Source: an uncultured Neomegalonema sp.
GTDB lineage: Bacteria; Pseudomonadota; Alphaproteobacteria; Rhodobacterales; Rhodobacteraceae
NCBI GenBank assembly: GCA_937958345.1
Contig: CALGNW010000319.1
Coordinates: forward strand, 1 to 15,294
Length of the DNA: 15,294 nt
Reading direction: 5' to 3'
Part shown: positions 1 through 7,270 of the stretch, in pieces
How positions within the stretch are numbered: position 1 is the stretch's first letter
Layout of the letters: each line of letters begins with the position of its first letter
Made by a program: the position numbers and the translations under genes
The notes under the pieces: model-generated
The model's input: the letters and a program-made list of their open reading frames with translations, nothing else
Database searches by the model: none
What the model was told of the DNA's origin: nothing

Positions 1-1
1 C

Positions 2-712
2 GCCACAACCCGGGCGCGGCGTTTATCTGCAATCAAGCAGCTTCATGCTTTCCTCTACGCCGAGGGTTGGCGCACTGATGACCCTGCAGCGCCTGTGCGG
101 GGCCCAAGTCGCCCGCGCCGGTTGCCGAAGACGCTGTCGACAGAGGATGTATCGCGCCTGATCGAGGCCGCGCACACGGGTGAGGGACTGGTTGCCGCAC
201 GGCGCGCGTGCCTGCTCGAAGTCCTTTATGCCACGGGCTTGCGGGTCACCGAACTGGTCTCGTTACCTGCCGCACAGGTGCGGCGTAATCCTCAAATGAT
301 CCGCGTGTCTGGCAAAGGCGGAAAGGAACGCCTCGCTCCGCTTTCGGATCGGGCACGAGAGGCGATCCGTACATATCTGCCCCTGCGCGATGCGGCGAAG
401 GACAAAGACTCGGCATATTTGTTTCCGTCGCGCGGCAAGCTCGGCCATCTGACCCGCGAGCGGTTTTATCAGATGATCCGGGAGCTTGCGTTGCAGGCGG
501 GCCTTGACCCAAGCGGTATATCCCCACACGCGATGCGCCACGCTTTCGCGACGCATATGCTCGCCAACGGCGCGGACTTGCGCGTGATCCAGACGCTGCT
601 GGGACATGCCGACATCGCGACGACGGAGATTTATACCCACGTCCTCGACGATACACTGCGCGAGCTTGTGCTGGAAAAACATCCGCTGGCAGTGGCGGCA
701 AAGCGCCGGTAA
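2..712 (+). CDS. xerD: Tyrosine recombinase XerD, C-terminal 236 residues (5' end outside window)
   Basis: XerC/XerD recombinases resolve chromosome dimers at dif in the cytoplasm at the septum. The frame is open to the left edge, and upstream codons encode an XerD-like N-terminal-domain end (RRLSAIKQLHAFLYAEGW), so the GTG at 95 is internal rather than the start. In window-visible numbering the full catalytic set is present: R81 (ATGLRVTEL), K105 (SGKGGKER), H176 and R179 (HAMRH), H202 (LLGHAD) and nucleophile Y211 (TEIYTHV). The spacing and the C-terminal tail after Y211 match full-length family members, and HADIATTEIYTHV favours XerD over XerC or a phage integrase. It ends 1 bp from the convergent phosphoesterase-like gene, so no terminator fits between them. 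The family call is very sure; XerD versus XerC is fairly sure. Confidence 0.93.
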   Translation, partial: ATTRARRLSAIKQLHAFLYAEGWRTDDPAAPVRGPSRPRRLPKTLSTEDVSRLIEAAHTGEGLVAARRACLLEVLYATGLRVTELVSLPAAQVRRNPQMIRVSGKGGKERLAPLSDRAREAIRTYLPLRDAAKDKDSAYLFPSRGKLGHLTRERFYQMIRELALQAGLDPSGISPHAMRHAFATHMLANGADLRVIQTLLGHADIATTEIYTHVLDDTLRELVLEKHPLAVAAKRR

Positions 713-713
713 T

Positions 714-1547
714 TTACGGAGCGGCGAAGATGCTTGTGACGCCCCGCCGCATTTCGGGCGGAAATGTATCCTCGCTCGGCCACCATCCGGTGCGCATTGT
801 ATTGTGATACCCTGCGGTCAATCCGGCCTGCTCCATCGACGAAGCTGTCGCCCCGTGGTCGTACGATAACCGGCGTAGCGAAACCTCGCCGCCGCTTAGG
901 ACCGCGTAGGACGTGCGCACATCTCCGTCGTGCCCCGGCAAGCCGATTGCCCCGGCATTGATCCAATCGCAGTTCCCGACCCGCTCGACAAAGGCAACAC
1001 CGGAGTGCCCGCAAACGACACCATCAAGCGCCCCCAAATCACGCTCAAGCGCCGTGATCTCGGACTGCTTGCGCTCCGCATCATCCGTCGGCCAGATAAA
1101 CGCGTTCACCTGCTCTGCGCCGCCATGAATAACCGCATACCGCTTTCCGGCATGGGAAAAGACCAACCGACCGGGAAGGCCGCGCATCCAAAGACGGCTT
1201 TCATCCGAGACTTGTTTGCTGGCATGGGCGAACCATTCCGCCGACAGCCGGTCACAGGTTGCGCCCTCCTCAAACCCGCACCCGCAATCGGGCGCGTTAA
1301 AGCCCAGCGAGTCTTCGCAATTTCCCGCAACAACCGGGCATCCGAGCGCGCGCACGGTCTGTGCCGTCCGCTCCGCTTCCGCCGCATAGGCGCACACATC
1401 GCCTGTACAAATCATTTGCGCCGGCGCGATGCCGAGGCGCTCGGCAACGGCCATCAGGGCGTGAAGCGCGCGCAAATTCGAGTAAGGCCCGCCGAATAAA
1501 AGCAGGGGGCCCGCCAGTTCTCCCAGATCAACTGTATCCCTCGCCAT
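714..1547 (-). CDS. Metallophosphoesterase-like protein with degenerate first metal motif
   Basis: A 277-residue calcineurin-like phosphoesterase fold protein. Visible motifs in order: GGPYSN (19-24), CTGDVCAY (47-54), GNCE (75-78), HGG (141-143) and GHS (180-182), which correspond to the five metal-site blocks of metallophosphoesterases. The usual D-x-H of block one is replaced by G20 and Y22, so one metal site is probably altered. A cysteine cluster (C77, C88, C90, C98) follows GNCE. I recall these features together in a recognisable subfamily, so they are probably not damage. The ATG at 1547 is chosen over the ATG at 1580 because AAGGG lies 6 nt upstream of it. It diverges from the CNNM/CBS gene and converges on xerD. 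The substrate is unknown, and phosphatase activity is not assured. Confidence 0.8.
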   Translation of the reverse strand: MARDTVDLGELAGPLLLFGGPYSNLRALHALMAVAERLGIAPAQMICTGDVCAYAAEAERTAQTVRALGCPVVAGNCEDSLGFNAPDCGCGFEEGATCDRLSAEWFAHASKQVSDESRLWMRGLPGRLVFSHAGKRYAVIHGGAEQVNAFIWPTDDAERKQSEITALERDLGALDGVVCGHSGVAFVERVGNCDWINAGAIGLPGHDGDVRTSYAVLSGGEVSLRRLSYDHGATASSMEQAGLTAGYHNTMRTGWWPSEDTFPPEMRRGVTSIFAAP

Positions 1548-1620
1548 TCGAATCCCTTCACTCTGCCGCTCAGTCACCATATAGCCTGCAACAGCAGTTC
1601 AGGCATACGGGGAGAGTTCG

Positions 1621-2955
1621 ATGGCCGCAGAGCCTTTGGATACAGCAATCGAAACCGGCGGCGGTTCGCTTTGGACCGCAGGGGCAATTCTCGGATTGCT
1701 TGCATTGTCGGCGTTTTTCTCAGGCTCGGAGACGGCGATGACCGCTGTTAGCCGGGCAAAGCTGCGGCGCTTGGCTGATCAGGGTTCAAAAGCGGCGCGG
1801 CGTGTTGTCGGCCTGACCGATGACGGTGAGACGCTGATCGGGGCAATCCTGATAGGCAATAACGTTGTCAATATCTTAGCGACATCGCTGGCAACATCGC
1901 TTGCGCTGTCGATGTTTGGAGATTCCGGTGTCGCGATTGCGACTCTGGTGATGACGGTGCTGGTGATGATCTTCGCTGAGGTCCTGCCCAAGACCTACGC
2001 GTTCGCGAATTCCGAGAAGGCGGCGCTGATCGCATCGCGGCCCATCGGCGCGCTCGTGAAAATATTCTACCCCGTTGTTATGGCGGTACAATTTATCGTC
2101 CGCACAACATTGAGCAGCATCGGTATCAAACTCGAAAAAGGCGCGCACGTCCTGTCGCACGAGGCGCATGAGGAAATTCGCGGCGCGATTGACCTGCACC
2201 ATTACGAGAGCGGCAGTGTCGAAAAGAGTGACCGCGACCGCTTGGTCGGGGCGCTTGATTTGGGGGATCGTGAAGTCTCCGAAGTTATGATGCACCGTCG
2301 TAACATTATGATGTTAAACGCTGATTCACCACCTCAAGACCTCATCGAAGCTGTTCTGGAAAGTTCGTACACCCGCATTCCGTTGTGGCGGGACGAGCCG
2401 GAAAACATCGTGGGCGTGATTCACGCGAAGGATCTGCTGCGTGCGGTTGATAAACTGATCCGCCGTGACGCGGGCGGCCTTGAGGGTGTTGATAAACTTG
2501 ATATTTTGAAGATCGCGATGGAGCCGTGGTTCGTTCCCGACACCACCTCGCTGGCCGATCAACTTCGGGAATTTCTTAGTAAAAAGAGCCACTTCGCGCT
2601 GGTTGTTGACGAATATGGTGCGCTTCAGGGCCTTATCACTCTGGAAGACATCATCGAAGAGATCGTCGGCGAGATCGAAGACGAGCACGACATCAAAACC
2701 GACGGCGTCACCCGCGAGGCTGACGGCGCGTTTCTGGCGGATGGCACCGTGACGATCCGCGACTTAAACCGTTATTTTGATTGGACTTTACCGGATGAAG
2801 AAGCCACGACAATCGCGGGCCTTGTCATCCACGAGGCGCAGGCGATCCCTGCCGAGGGTCAGAGTTTCGTGTTCCACGACTTCCGTTTTGATATCGTATC
2901 GCGGGTGCGCAACCAGATTACGCAACTTCGGATCAGGCCGCAAAGGCGCGTTTAG
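1621..2955 (+). CDS. HlyC/CorC-family CNNM/CBS-domain membrane protein
   Basis: A 444-residue inner-membrane protein of the CNNM/CorC group, implicated in Mg2+ (or Co2+) export or homeostasis and often misnamed hemolysin. The N-terminal CNNM (DUF21) transmembrane domain spans roughly residues 18-190, with the hallmark AFFSGSETAM (31-40), GNNVVN (79-84) and AEVLPKTYA (119-127). Two cytoplasmic CBS repeats follow, at roughly 215-275 (TRIPLW, GVIHAKDLL) and 280-345 (VVDEYGALQGLITLEDI, 328-344). An acidic linker, EEIVGEIEDEHD, leads to a CorC/HlyC C-terminal domain (about 360-440). The length is normal and no key motif is missing. The start is supported by GGGGAGAG directly upstream. It is transcribed divergently from the phosphoesterase-like gene across about 73 bp. 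The transport direction and ion are not shown by sequence. Confidence 0.93.
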   Translation: MAAEPLDTAIETGGGSLWTAGAILGLLALSAFFSGSETAMTAVSRAKLRRLADQGSKAARRVVGLTDDGETLIGAILIGNNVVNILATSLATSLALSMFGDSGVAIATLVMTVLVMIFAEVLPKTYAFANSEKAALIASRPIGALVKIFYPVVMAVQFIVRTTLSSIGIKLEKGAHVLSHEAHEEIRGAIDLHHYESGSVEKSDRDRLVGALDLGDREVSEVMMHRRNIMMLNADSPPQDLIEAVLESSYTRIPLWRDEPENIVGVIHAKDLLRAVDKLIRRDAGGLEGVDKLDILKIAMEPWFVPDTTSLADQLREFLSKKSHFALVVDEYGALQGLITLEDIIEEIVGEIEDEHDIKTDGVTREADGAFLADGTVTIRDLNRYFDWTLPDEEATTIAGLVIHEAQAIPAEGQSFVFHDFRFDIVSRVRNQITQLRIRPQRRV

Positions 2956-3068
2956 TGTGGGAAAACTCTCAGTTTCTGATGCAAAACTCTGAAAGCGACA
3001 GGGAAAACCCGCGCCGGACCCGCTGAAAACTCTGAAAACCGCTCCGCAAGCCGGATGGAAAGCCCGAA
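2956..3068. repeat. Intergenic spacer with three AAAACTCT repeats
   Basis: The 113-bp gap between the CNNM/CBS gene and the next membrane protein contains AAAACTCT at 2962-2969, 2983-2990 and 3026-3033. The last two copies extend to AAAACTCTGAAA. The spacing is irregular (21 and 43 bp). I see no hairpin with a T-run, so this is not an obvious terminator. It may be degenerate tandem sequence or a protein-binding site. Confidence 0.5.
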
Positions 3069-3491
3069 ATGATCTCACGCAACCGCACCGCGCTGATCTT
3101 CACCGCCTTCGGCGCACTCGCGGCGGTGGCCGTGCTCGGCGTGATGGGTCGCGGTCCCGTGCCGCCCGAAGCCATCGCGATGATCGCCTTTTCGACATTT
3201 GCAGCGGGCCTGACGGGATGGTTGCTGGCGCACAAGCTCTCAACCCCCTTCCGCGCGTTTGCCATTCTGACGGGCGCGGTGGTAATGCTGGGTTCGCAAA
3301 TTCCCTTTGCGATCATCACCGCCACATATTTCTGGTTTCAGGAGCCTGTGTCGCTCGGGCAATACGGCCAGTCCATCGCGCTGCTGATTGTCGGCGGCTG
3401 GTCGGTCGCGGGCATCGCCCAGACCGTTGCGGGCGCGGCGGCGGGGTGGCTTTTGCACTGGATGGGCAATCATCACGACGGCGAAGAATAA
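3069..3491 (+). CDS. Hypothetical four-helix integral membrane protein
   Basis: A 140-residue protein I do not recognise. It has four hydrophobic segments at about residues 8-26, 35-54, 64-89 and 101-128, with a positively charged start (MISRNR) and a short acidic/histidine tail (HHDGEE), so it should be an inner-membrane protein. No catalytic or ligand motif is visible. Codon use resembles its neighbours. The ribosome site (GGAAAG about 8 nt upstream of the ATG) is only moderate. It lies 113 bp behind the CNNM/CBS gene on the same strand, which permits co-transcription but does not prove a functional link. Downstream it faces the 83-bp tandem repeat and a convergent hydrolase gene. Confidence 0.72.
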   Translation: MISRNRTALIFTAFGALAAVAVLGVMGRGPVPPEAIAMIAFSTFAAGLTGWLLAHKLSTPFRAFAILTGAVVMLGSQIPFAIITATYFWFQEPVSLGQYGQSIALLIVGGWSVAGIAQTVAGAAAGWLLHWMGNHHDGEE

Positions 3492-3535
3492 GCGGCGCGG
3501 CCCGGTCACATCGTGACGTCAGGTCTTCATCGGAC

Positions 3536-3701
3536 GCACCAGCGCGCCGCTCTCGTTGGTCGGTCCGAAAACCGACCAACTGCCGCTGTCAGTCTTACGC
3601 CCGCAATCACGCGCGGAAGCACCAGCGCGCCGCTCTCGTTGGTCGGACCGAAAACCGACCAACTGCCGTTGTTAGGCTTACGCCCGCAATCACGCGCGGA
3701 C
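3536..3701. repeat. Tandem 83-bp repeat, two copies, each with a strong hairpin
   Basis: Two head-to-tail copies (3536-3618 and 3619-3701) with a period of exactly 83 bp and few differences. Each contains an inverted repeat: arms 3555-3564 and 3571-3580 in copy 1 (10 bp, GTTGGTCGGT, loop CCGAAA), and arms 3638-3646 and 3655-3663 in copy 2 (9 bp). In copy 2 a T-to-A change at 3647 breaks the innermost pair. The repeat sits between convergent genes, a usual place for REP-like or terminator-like elements. No T-run follows the stems on either strand. Small ORFs can be read through it, but they are explained by the repeat. Confidence 0.85.
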
Positions 3702-3720
3702 GCGTTTGCTTTGCAAACGC
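3702..3720. repeat. Perfect 8-bp hairpin abutting the hydrolase stop codon
   Basis: GCGTTTGC (3702-3709), loop TTT, GCAAACGC (3713-3720). The right arm ends on the last base of the stop codon of the minus-strand hydrolase. It could act as an mRNA 3'-end structure for that gene. It lacks a T-run on the minus strand, so calling it a rho-independent terminator is not justified. Confidence 0.6.
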
Positions 3721-4664
3721 TATAGGAACAACTGATAGCTCGCTGCTGTATACGTGAACCCGCCCATACCGTTATCGCTGACATAACCGACCGACGGATA
3801 AGGCATGTGATAGCCGATGAACGGAATCCCGTCTGCGGCCAGCATTCCGAATACTTTCTTGCGTGATGCTGCTGCGCCCTCCTTGTCCATGTCGAATTTG
3901 ACATGCCAGTCGGGGCGTTCCAGCGACGCAATAAAGTGGTTGGCGGTATCGGCGGTAATCAATAACCGCTTACCGGCACTTTCGACATGATAGACGGTGT
4001 GGCCCGGCGTATGGCCGTTTGCGGCGACGGGATCAATGCCGGACACCACGGACCCGCCGCTGCGGATAAACGTCATTTCTTCTGCAAACGGGACAACGTT
4101 CTTCATTGTCAGGGCGTGTTCCTGCCCGACCCAGTGGTCATATTCCTTAGCGGTCGTGACATAGCGGGCATTCGGAAAGGCCGGTTTGCCATCGACCATC
4201 ATCCCGCCGATATGGTCGCCGTGGAAGTGGGTCAGCACCACAATATCGACGTCGCTGGGCTTATAGCCCGCCTCGGCCATGCGCGCGCGCAGCTTGCCTG
4301 CGGTCGGGCGGGCGGTTCCGTCATTGCCGGTATCGAACAGGATCAGCTCGGAACCGGTATTCACCAGAGTAACAGTAAAACCGATCTCCATTTTATCCGA
4401 AGGCAAGTTATGCGCCGCCGCCAGGTCGGCAACATCATCGGGAAACTGGTCTTCGCCAAAGATCGGATGCGGGCCGTTCAGCGTCACCGCCCCGTCAAAA
4501 ATTGTCGTCACTTCGAAATCACCCAGCGGAAACCGGAAATGCGTCGGGCGGACCGGCCCCATCATCTTTGCTTTTGCAGTGGCGGGCGTCGCGTGTATCA
4601 GCGCGGGCGCCGCGAGGGCGCTGCCCAGCGCCGCCAATGTCGTACGTCTTGTGAAATCAGTCAT
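3720..4664 (-). CDS. Metallo-beta-lactamase-fold hydrolase with Tat-type signal
   Basis: A 314-residue MBL-fold metallohydrolase. The N-terminus has a twin-arginine-like signal (TRRTTLAALGSALAAPAL, residues 5-22) and an alanine-rich cleavage region ending near ATAKA, pointing to export of a folded, metal-loaded enzyme to the periplasm. The dinuclear zinc set is complete: HFHGDH (H146, H148, D150, H151), H222 in GHTPGHT, D239 in TADT and H286 in GYHMPYP. The layout matches the broad lactonase/hydrolase MBL group rather than beta-lactamases proper. The substrate is unknown, and candidates include lactones and other esters. AGGGG lies about 8 nt before the ATG. It is monocistronic as far as visible, converging on the tandem repeat. 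Confidence 0.88.
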   Translation of the reverse strand: MTDFTRRTTLAALGSALAAPALIHATPATAKAKMMGPVRPTHFRFPLGDFEVTTIFDGAVTLNGPHPIFGEDQFPDDVADLAAAHNLPSDKMEIGFTVTLVNTGSELILFDTGNDGTARPTAGKLRARMAEAGYKPSDVDIVVLTHFHGDHIGGMMVDGKPAFPNARYVTTAKEYDHWVGQEHALTMKNVVPFAEEMTFIRSGGSVVSGIDPVAANGHTPGHTVYHVESAGKRLLITADTANHFIASLERPDWHVKFDMDKEGAAASRKKVFGMLAADGIPFIGYHMPYPSVGYVSDNGMGGFTYTAASYQLFL

Positions 4665-5072
4665 CGCCAGAACCCCTATATGAGTACGTTGAACGGTTAG
4701 AGGTAAATCGAACCGCAGGAAAAACGACCCATCCGGTCAATTTCGCGATCAATTATACGGCAGACAACGGCGCGGCCCGTTCCGTACATTGGCAGGAAAA
4801 AGCCGCGCAAACAGAAAACCCGTAAAAAGTGCGATCTCTACCGATTGCTTTGGGATCACCTTACAACCTTACAATATCCTGAACAACCGTAGAAATCCTG
4901 CCTTTCGGCAAGTCAAATAAATCAAACACCGTAATAAATACGCCATATAGAAAAACATTTATCATTATACACTGCCTGTTTTTACTGCCTTTCAGGAATG
5001 ATTTACTGACAAAGACTATTTTACACCCAACGAATACGGACAAAAACAATAATACGACTGAGGGGACGGCAG
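4665..5072. promoter_or_regulatory. AT-rich intergenic region upstream of the Tad-like operon
   Basis: A 408-bp gene-free stretch between divergent genes, which must hold the promoters for both. From 4861 to 5040 the GC content by hand count is about 35 %, far below the flanking genes. CCTTACAA occurs twice in direct tandem (4859-4874), and ACTGCCT occurs twice near 4971-5000. GAGGGG about 7 nt before the ATG at 5073 is a good ribosome site. I could not fix a convincing -35/-10 pair. A minus-strand ORF of about 90 codons here (4861-5139) runs into the operon and has no family features, so I do not call it a gene. Confidence 0.55.
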
Positions 5073-6311
5073 ATGAACACTTACAGGCATTGGCGCGACG
5101 ACCGTCGTGGTTCTGTTTCAATGATGGCGGGTCTTGCATTTCCGATCGTGGTCGGCATTGCCGGTTTGGCTGTCGAAACGTCTTTTTGGAACAACGAAAA
5201 GAACAAGACGCAGACCGCAGCCGACTTTGCGGCCCATGCCGCGGCCATCGAATTGGCGAAAGCCGGCCCCGACCAGCCCTTGGCCGATGCCATCGCCATC
5301 AGTCAGGCAAAGCAGTACGGCTTTAATCACACCCAACTGACCACCGCGGTCAGCGACGGCGACGAAGGTCTGCGGGTTGACGTTTCGATCACCCAGCCTG
5401 TGAAGCGTTACTTCAGCCGTTTGTTCAGCGACTCGGACCTCGACGTCAGCGCGAATTCGAGCGCGATTGTTGAAAGTGCGGGCGAGGCATGTCTGGTCGC
5501 CCTTGATCCGAACGGCGACGGTGTTCAGTTCAGCGGCGATACCGATGTGACGCTCAACAAATGCCTTGTGGCATCCAACTCGGAAAGATCCAACGGTTTC
5601 GAGGTCAGCGGCTCGGCGACGCTCGCGGCGGCGTGCGGCGGTGTCGTCGGCGGCAAGAACGTGAATGACAGCGCCATCACGTTCAGCGATTGCAACAAGG
5701 TCCGCGAGGGCATCAGCCCGGTCATTGACCCCTATGCCGACATCCCGATGCCCGCCATCGGGACCGGCTTGCTCTCCAGCTGCGTCAGCACGGGTTCAGG
5801 CAAAGGCAAGAATTCAGGCAGCACCCCTCTGGCGAGCGGTCTTTACTGCGGCGGCCTCACCTTCTCGGGAACCCAGCAGATCGAGGACGGTGCAACCATC
5901 GTGATACAGGGTGGCCGCCTTAAAAATCAGGGGCAGGCAACGCTGATCGGCAATAACGTCACGATTATTCTGATGAACGATGCGCAGGTCTTTCTGACGT
6001 CGCAGGCGACACTGAACCTCAGCGCAAAGACGACCGGTGACTATGCCGGGCTGATCTTCGCGGGTGACAAAGTCACGCAATCGACCAACCACCGTTTCGC
6101 GGGCGGCTCAGACAGTCGCCTGACCGGCGCGGTCTATCTCCCGACTGACGAAATCGAACTGCGCGGCGGTGCGAATATGGAAGTCGGCTGCCTTCACTTC
6201 ATCGCTGCAGAGATTGATGCACGCGGTAATTCAGACATGAGCAACAGCTGTGACGGCGTCGGCACCAAGCCGCTTGTCGTAACCGGCGGAATTCGGATGG
6301 TAAAATCATGA
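5073..6311 (+). CDS. TadG-like protein with cysteine-containing beta-helix-like C-terminus
   Basis: A 412-residue protein whose N-terminus matches the TadG-like (Tad/TadE-G) family. A basic stretch, WRDDRRGSVSMMAGLAFPIV, leads into a single transmembrane helix (about 15-36), then the family-typical WNNEKNKTQTAADFAAHAAA. The remainder should lie outside the inner membrane. From about 135 on it becomes Ser/Thr/Gly/Asn-rich with repeated short strands (FSGDTDVTLNKC, LIGNNVTIILMND, LTGAVYLPTDEIELRG), suggesting a parallel beta-helix. Eight cysteines (140, 164, 188, 207, 237, 259, 373, 393) could form disulfides. The start is backed by GAGGGG. The stop overlaps the next start by ATGA, so translation is coupled. 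The likely role is surface or pilus-associated; the exact function is unknown. Confidence 0.85.
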   Translation: MNTYRHWRDDRRGSVSMMAGLAFPIVVGIAGLAVETSFWNNEKNKTQTAADFAAHAAAIELAKAGPDQPLADAIAISQAKQYGFNHTQLTTAVSDGDEGLRVDVSITQPVKRYFSRLFSDSDLDVSANSSAIVESAGEACLVALDPNGDGVQFSGDTDVTLNKCLVASNSERSNGFEVSGSATLAAACGGVVGGKNVNDSAITFSDCNKVREGISPVIDPYADIPMPAIGTGLLSSCVSTGSGKGKNSGSTPLASGLYCGGLTFSGTQQIEDGATIVIQGGRLKNQGQATLIGNNVTIILMNDAQVFLTSQATLNLSAKTTGDYAGLIFAGDKVTQSTNHRFAGGSDSRLTGAVYLPTDEIELRGGANMEVGCLHFIAAEIDARGNSDMSNSCDGVGTKPLVVTGGIRMVKS

Positions 6312-6823
6312 TCACGCGCATGAAAAAGTTTGCAACCCGCTTCCGCAAGGAAGAAGACGGCGCGACCGCCGTCGAATTCGCCCTCGTATCACCGCTTCTG
6401 GCGGGCCTGTTCCTTGCCTCGCTCGATCTTGGCTCGACCGGCTTTACCCAGAACAAGCTGACCAGCTCGTTGCGGTTTTCGGCCCAGTACATTGCCAACG
6501 GCGGCACTGACCTTGATGTGGCCAAGGACGTGTTTGCACGCAGCTATGGCCAGTACGAGACGTTTTCGTCCAAAATCAGCTGCACGTGCGCCCGCTCACG
6601 CGCTTCGCTCGGCAACGACACCCGAACGGCGTCGACCGAAGGTGCAGACGAAATAATCAAGGCAATCAGCGCCAACCTCGAAGAAGCGCCGCAATGCACC
6701 GCATCGTGCGGCGACGACCCGGCAATCCGCTATCTGGAACTCAGCGCGGTGGTCAAATCCCGTCCGGTTCTGGGTTCGGAGTATACCGAAGTCACGAACG
6801 CTGTCTCTGTGAGGTTGAAATGA
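6308..6823 (+). CDS. TadE/F-like pseudopilin
   Basis: A 171-residue TadE/F-like minor pseudopilin. A basic leader (MITRMKKFATRFRKEEDG) precedes ATAVEFALVSPLLAGLFLASLDLG. The G18/E23 arrangement (Gly, then Glu at +5) is the usual type IVb prepilin-like processing site, so a TadV-type peptidase would cut after G18. The hydrophobic helix is about 20-42. The C-terminal domain carries C92-x-C94 and C130-x3-C134, consistent with disulfides outside the membrane. Its ATG overlaps the upstream stop (ATGA) and its stop overlaps the next start, so the three genes form one translationally coupled operon. Family assignment is strong; TadE versus TadF is not resolved. Confidence 0.88.
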   Translation: MITRMKKFATRFRKEEDGATAVEFALVSPLLAGLFLASLDLGSTGFTQNKLTSSLRFSAQYIANGGTDLDVAKDVFARSYGQYETFSSKISCTCARSRASLGNDTRTASTEGADEIIKAISANLEEAPQCTASCGDDPAIRYLELSAVVKSRPVLGSEYTEVTNAVSVRLK

Positions 6824-7239
6824 GCAAGCTATCACCGCGCCAGACGCTCGCCGCTCTGAAACGGGACCGCAGCGGCGCAACCGCCATCGAGTTCGGCATC
6901 CTCGGCCCGGTCTTTCTGGCCATGCTGTGCGGGATCATGTTCCTCGGCGTCTACATGTTCAACAGCAAGCGAATCGACGCGGCCACATTTGACGCGGCCC
7001 GTCAGGCAATGCTGGTCAGCGAGCCAAACCTGACAACCGTCAAAGCCGAAGTCGATGCAGCCTTCAAAAAGCTCAACCTCGACGGCGCGACGGTCAAGGT
7101 AAAGCTCGGAACCCGCCCCGACGGCGGCGAAGAAGCCATCATCACGGCGGAGTACACGATGCTGGATCCGACGTCGCTGCTGAACACGAAGGGCTTCGTC
7201 CACAACGTCGAATACCGCGTTCCGCTCTGGGAAAACTGA
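6820..7239 (+). CDS. TadE/F-like pseudopilin, second copy
   Basis: A 139-residue TadE/F-like protein. The same frame is open well upstream (from 6586), but the ATG at 6820 is chosen because it overlaps the preceding stop as ATGA, has GAGGTTGA just upstream, and gives the right leader length. The leader RDRSG is followed by ATAIEFGILGPVFLAMLCG, with G19/E24 forming the prepilin-like processing site and a helix at about 22-46. The rest is a short periplasmic domain (VKVKLGTRPDG, AIITAEYTM) without the cysteine pairs of the preceding protein. It is the last gene of the operon, 31 bp before a strong terminator. It probably assembles with the preceding pseudopilin and the TadG-like protein. Confidence 0.88.
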   Translation: MSKLSPRQTLAALKRDRSGATAIEFGILGPVFLAMLCGIMFLGVYMFNSKRIDAATFDAARQAMLVSEPNLTTVKAEVDAAFKKLNLDGATVKVKLGTRPDGGEEAIITAEYTMLDPTSLLNTKGFVHNVEYRVPLWEN

Positions 7240-7270
7240 TCCCGCGCAGCGGAAAACACCGCAAGGTCTG

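Noticed and set aside
2..712. Integrase of an integrated element
   Set aside because: The motif pattern and C-terminus match housekeeping XerD. No att-like repeats or mobile cargo follow.
3491..3720. CRISPR array
   Set aside because: There are only two 83-bp units, directly abutting with no unique spacers.
3702..3720. Rho-independent terminator for the hydrolase gene
   Set aside because: The hairpin is perfect, but no T-run follows on the minus strand.
3218..3757. Plus-strand ORF of 179 codons across the membrane gene end and the 83-bp repeats
   Set aside because: It is out of frame with the membrane protein, and its repeated peptides simply translate the tandem DNA repeat.
4861..5139. Minus-strand ORF of 92 codons in the AT-rich intergenic region
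   Set aside because: It runs into the start of the TadG-like gene, has no recognisable domain, and AT-rich sequence readily gives such frames.
6586..6819. Upstream extension of the second pseudopilin
   Set aside because: It would overlap the preceding pseudopilin by more than 230 bp. The ATGA overlap and leader length favour 6820.
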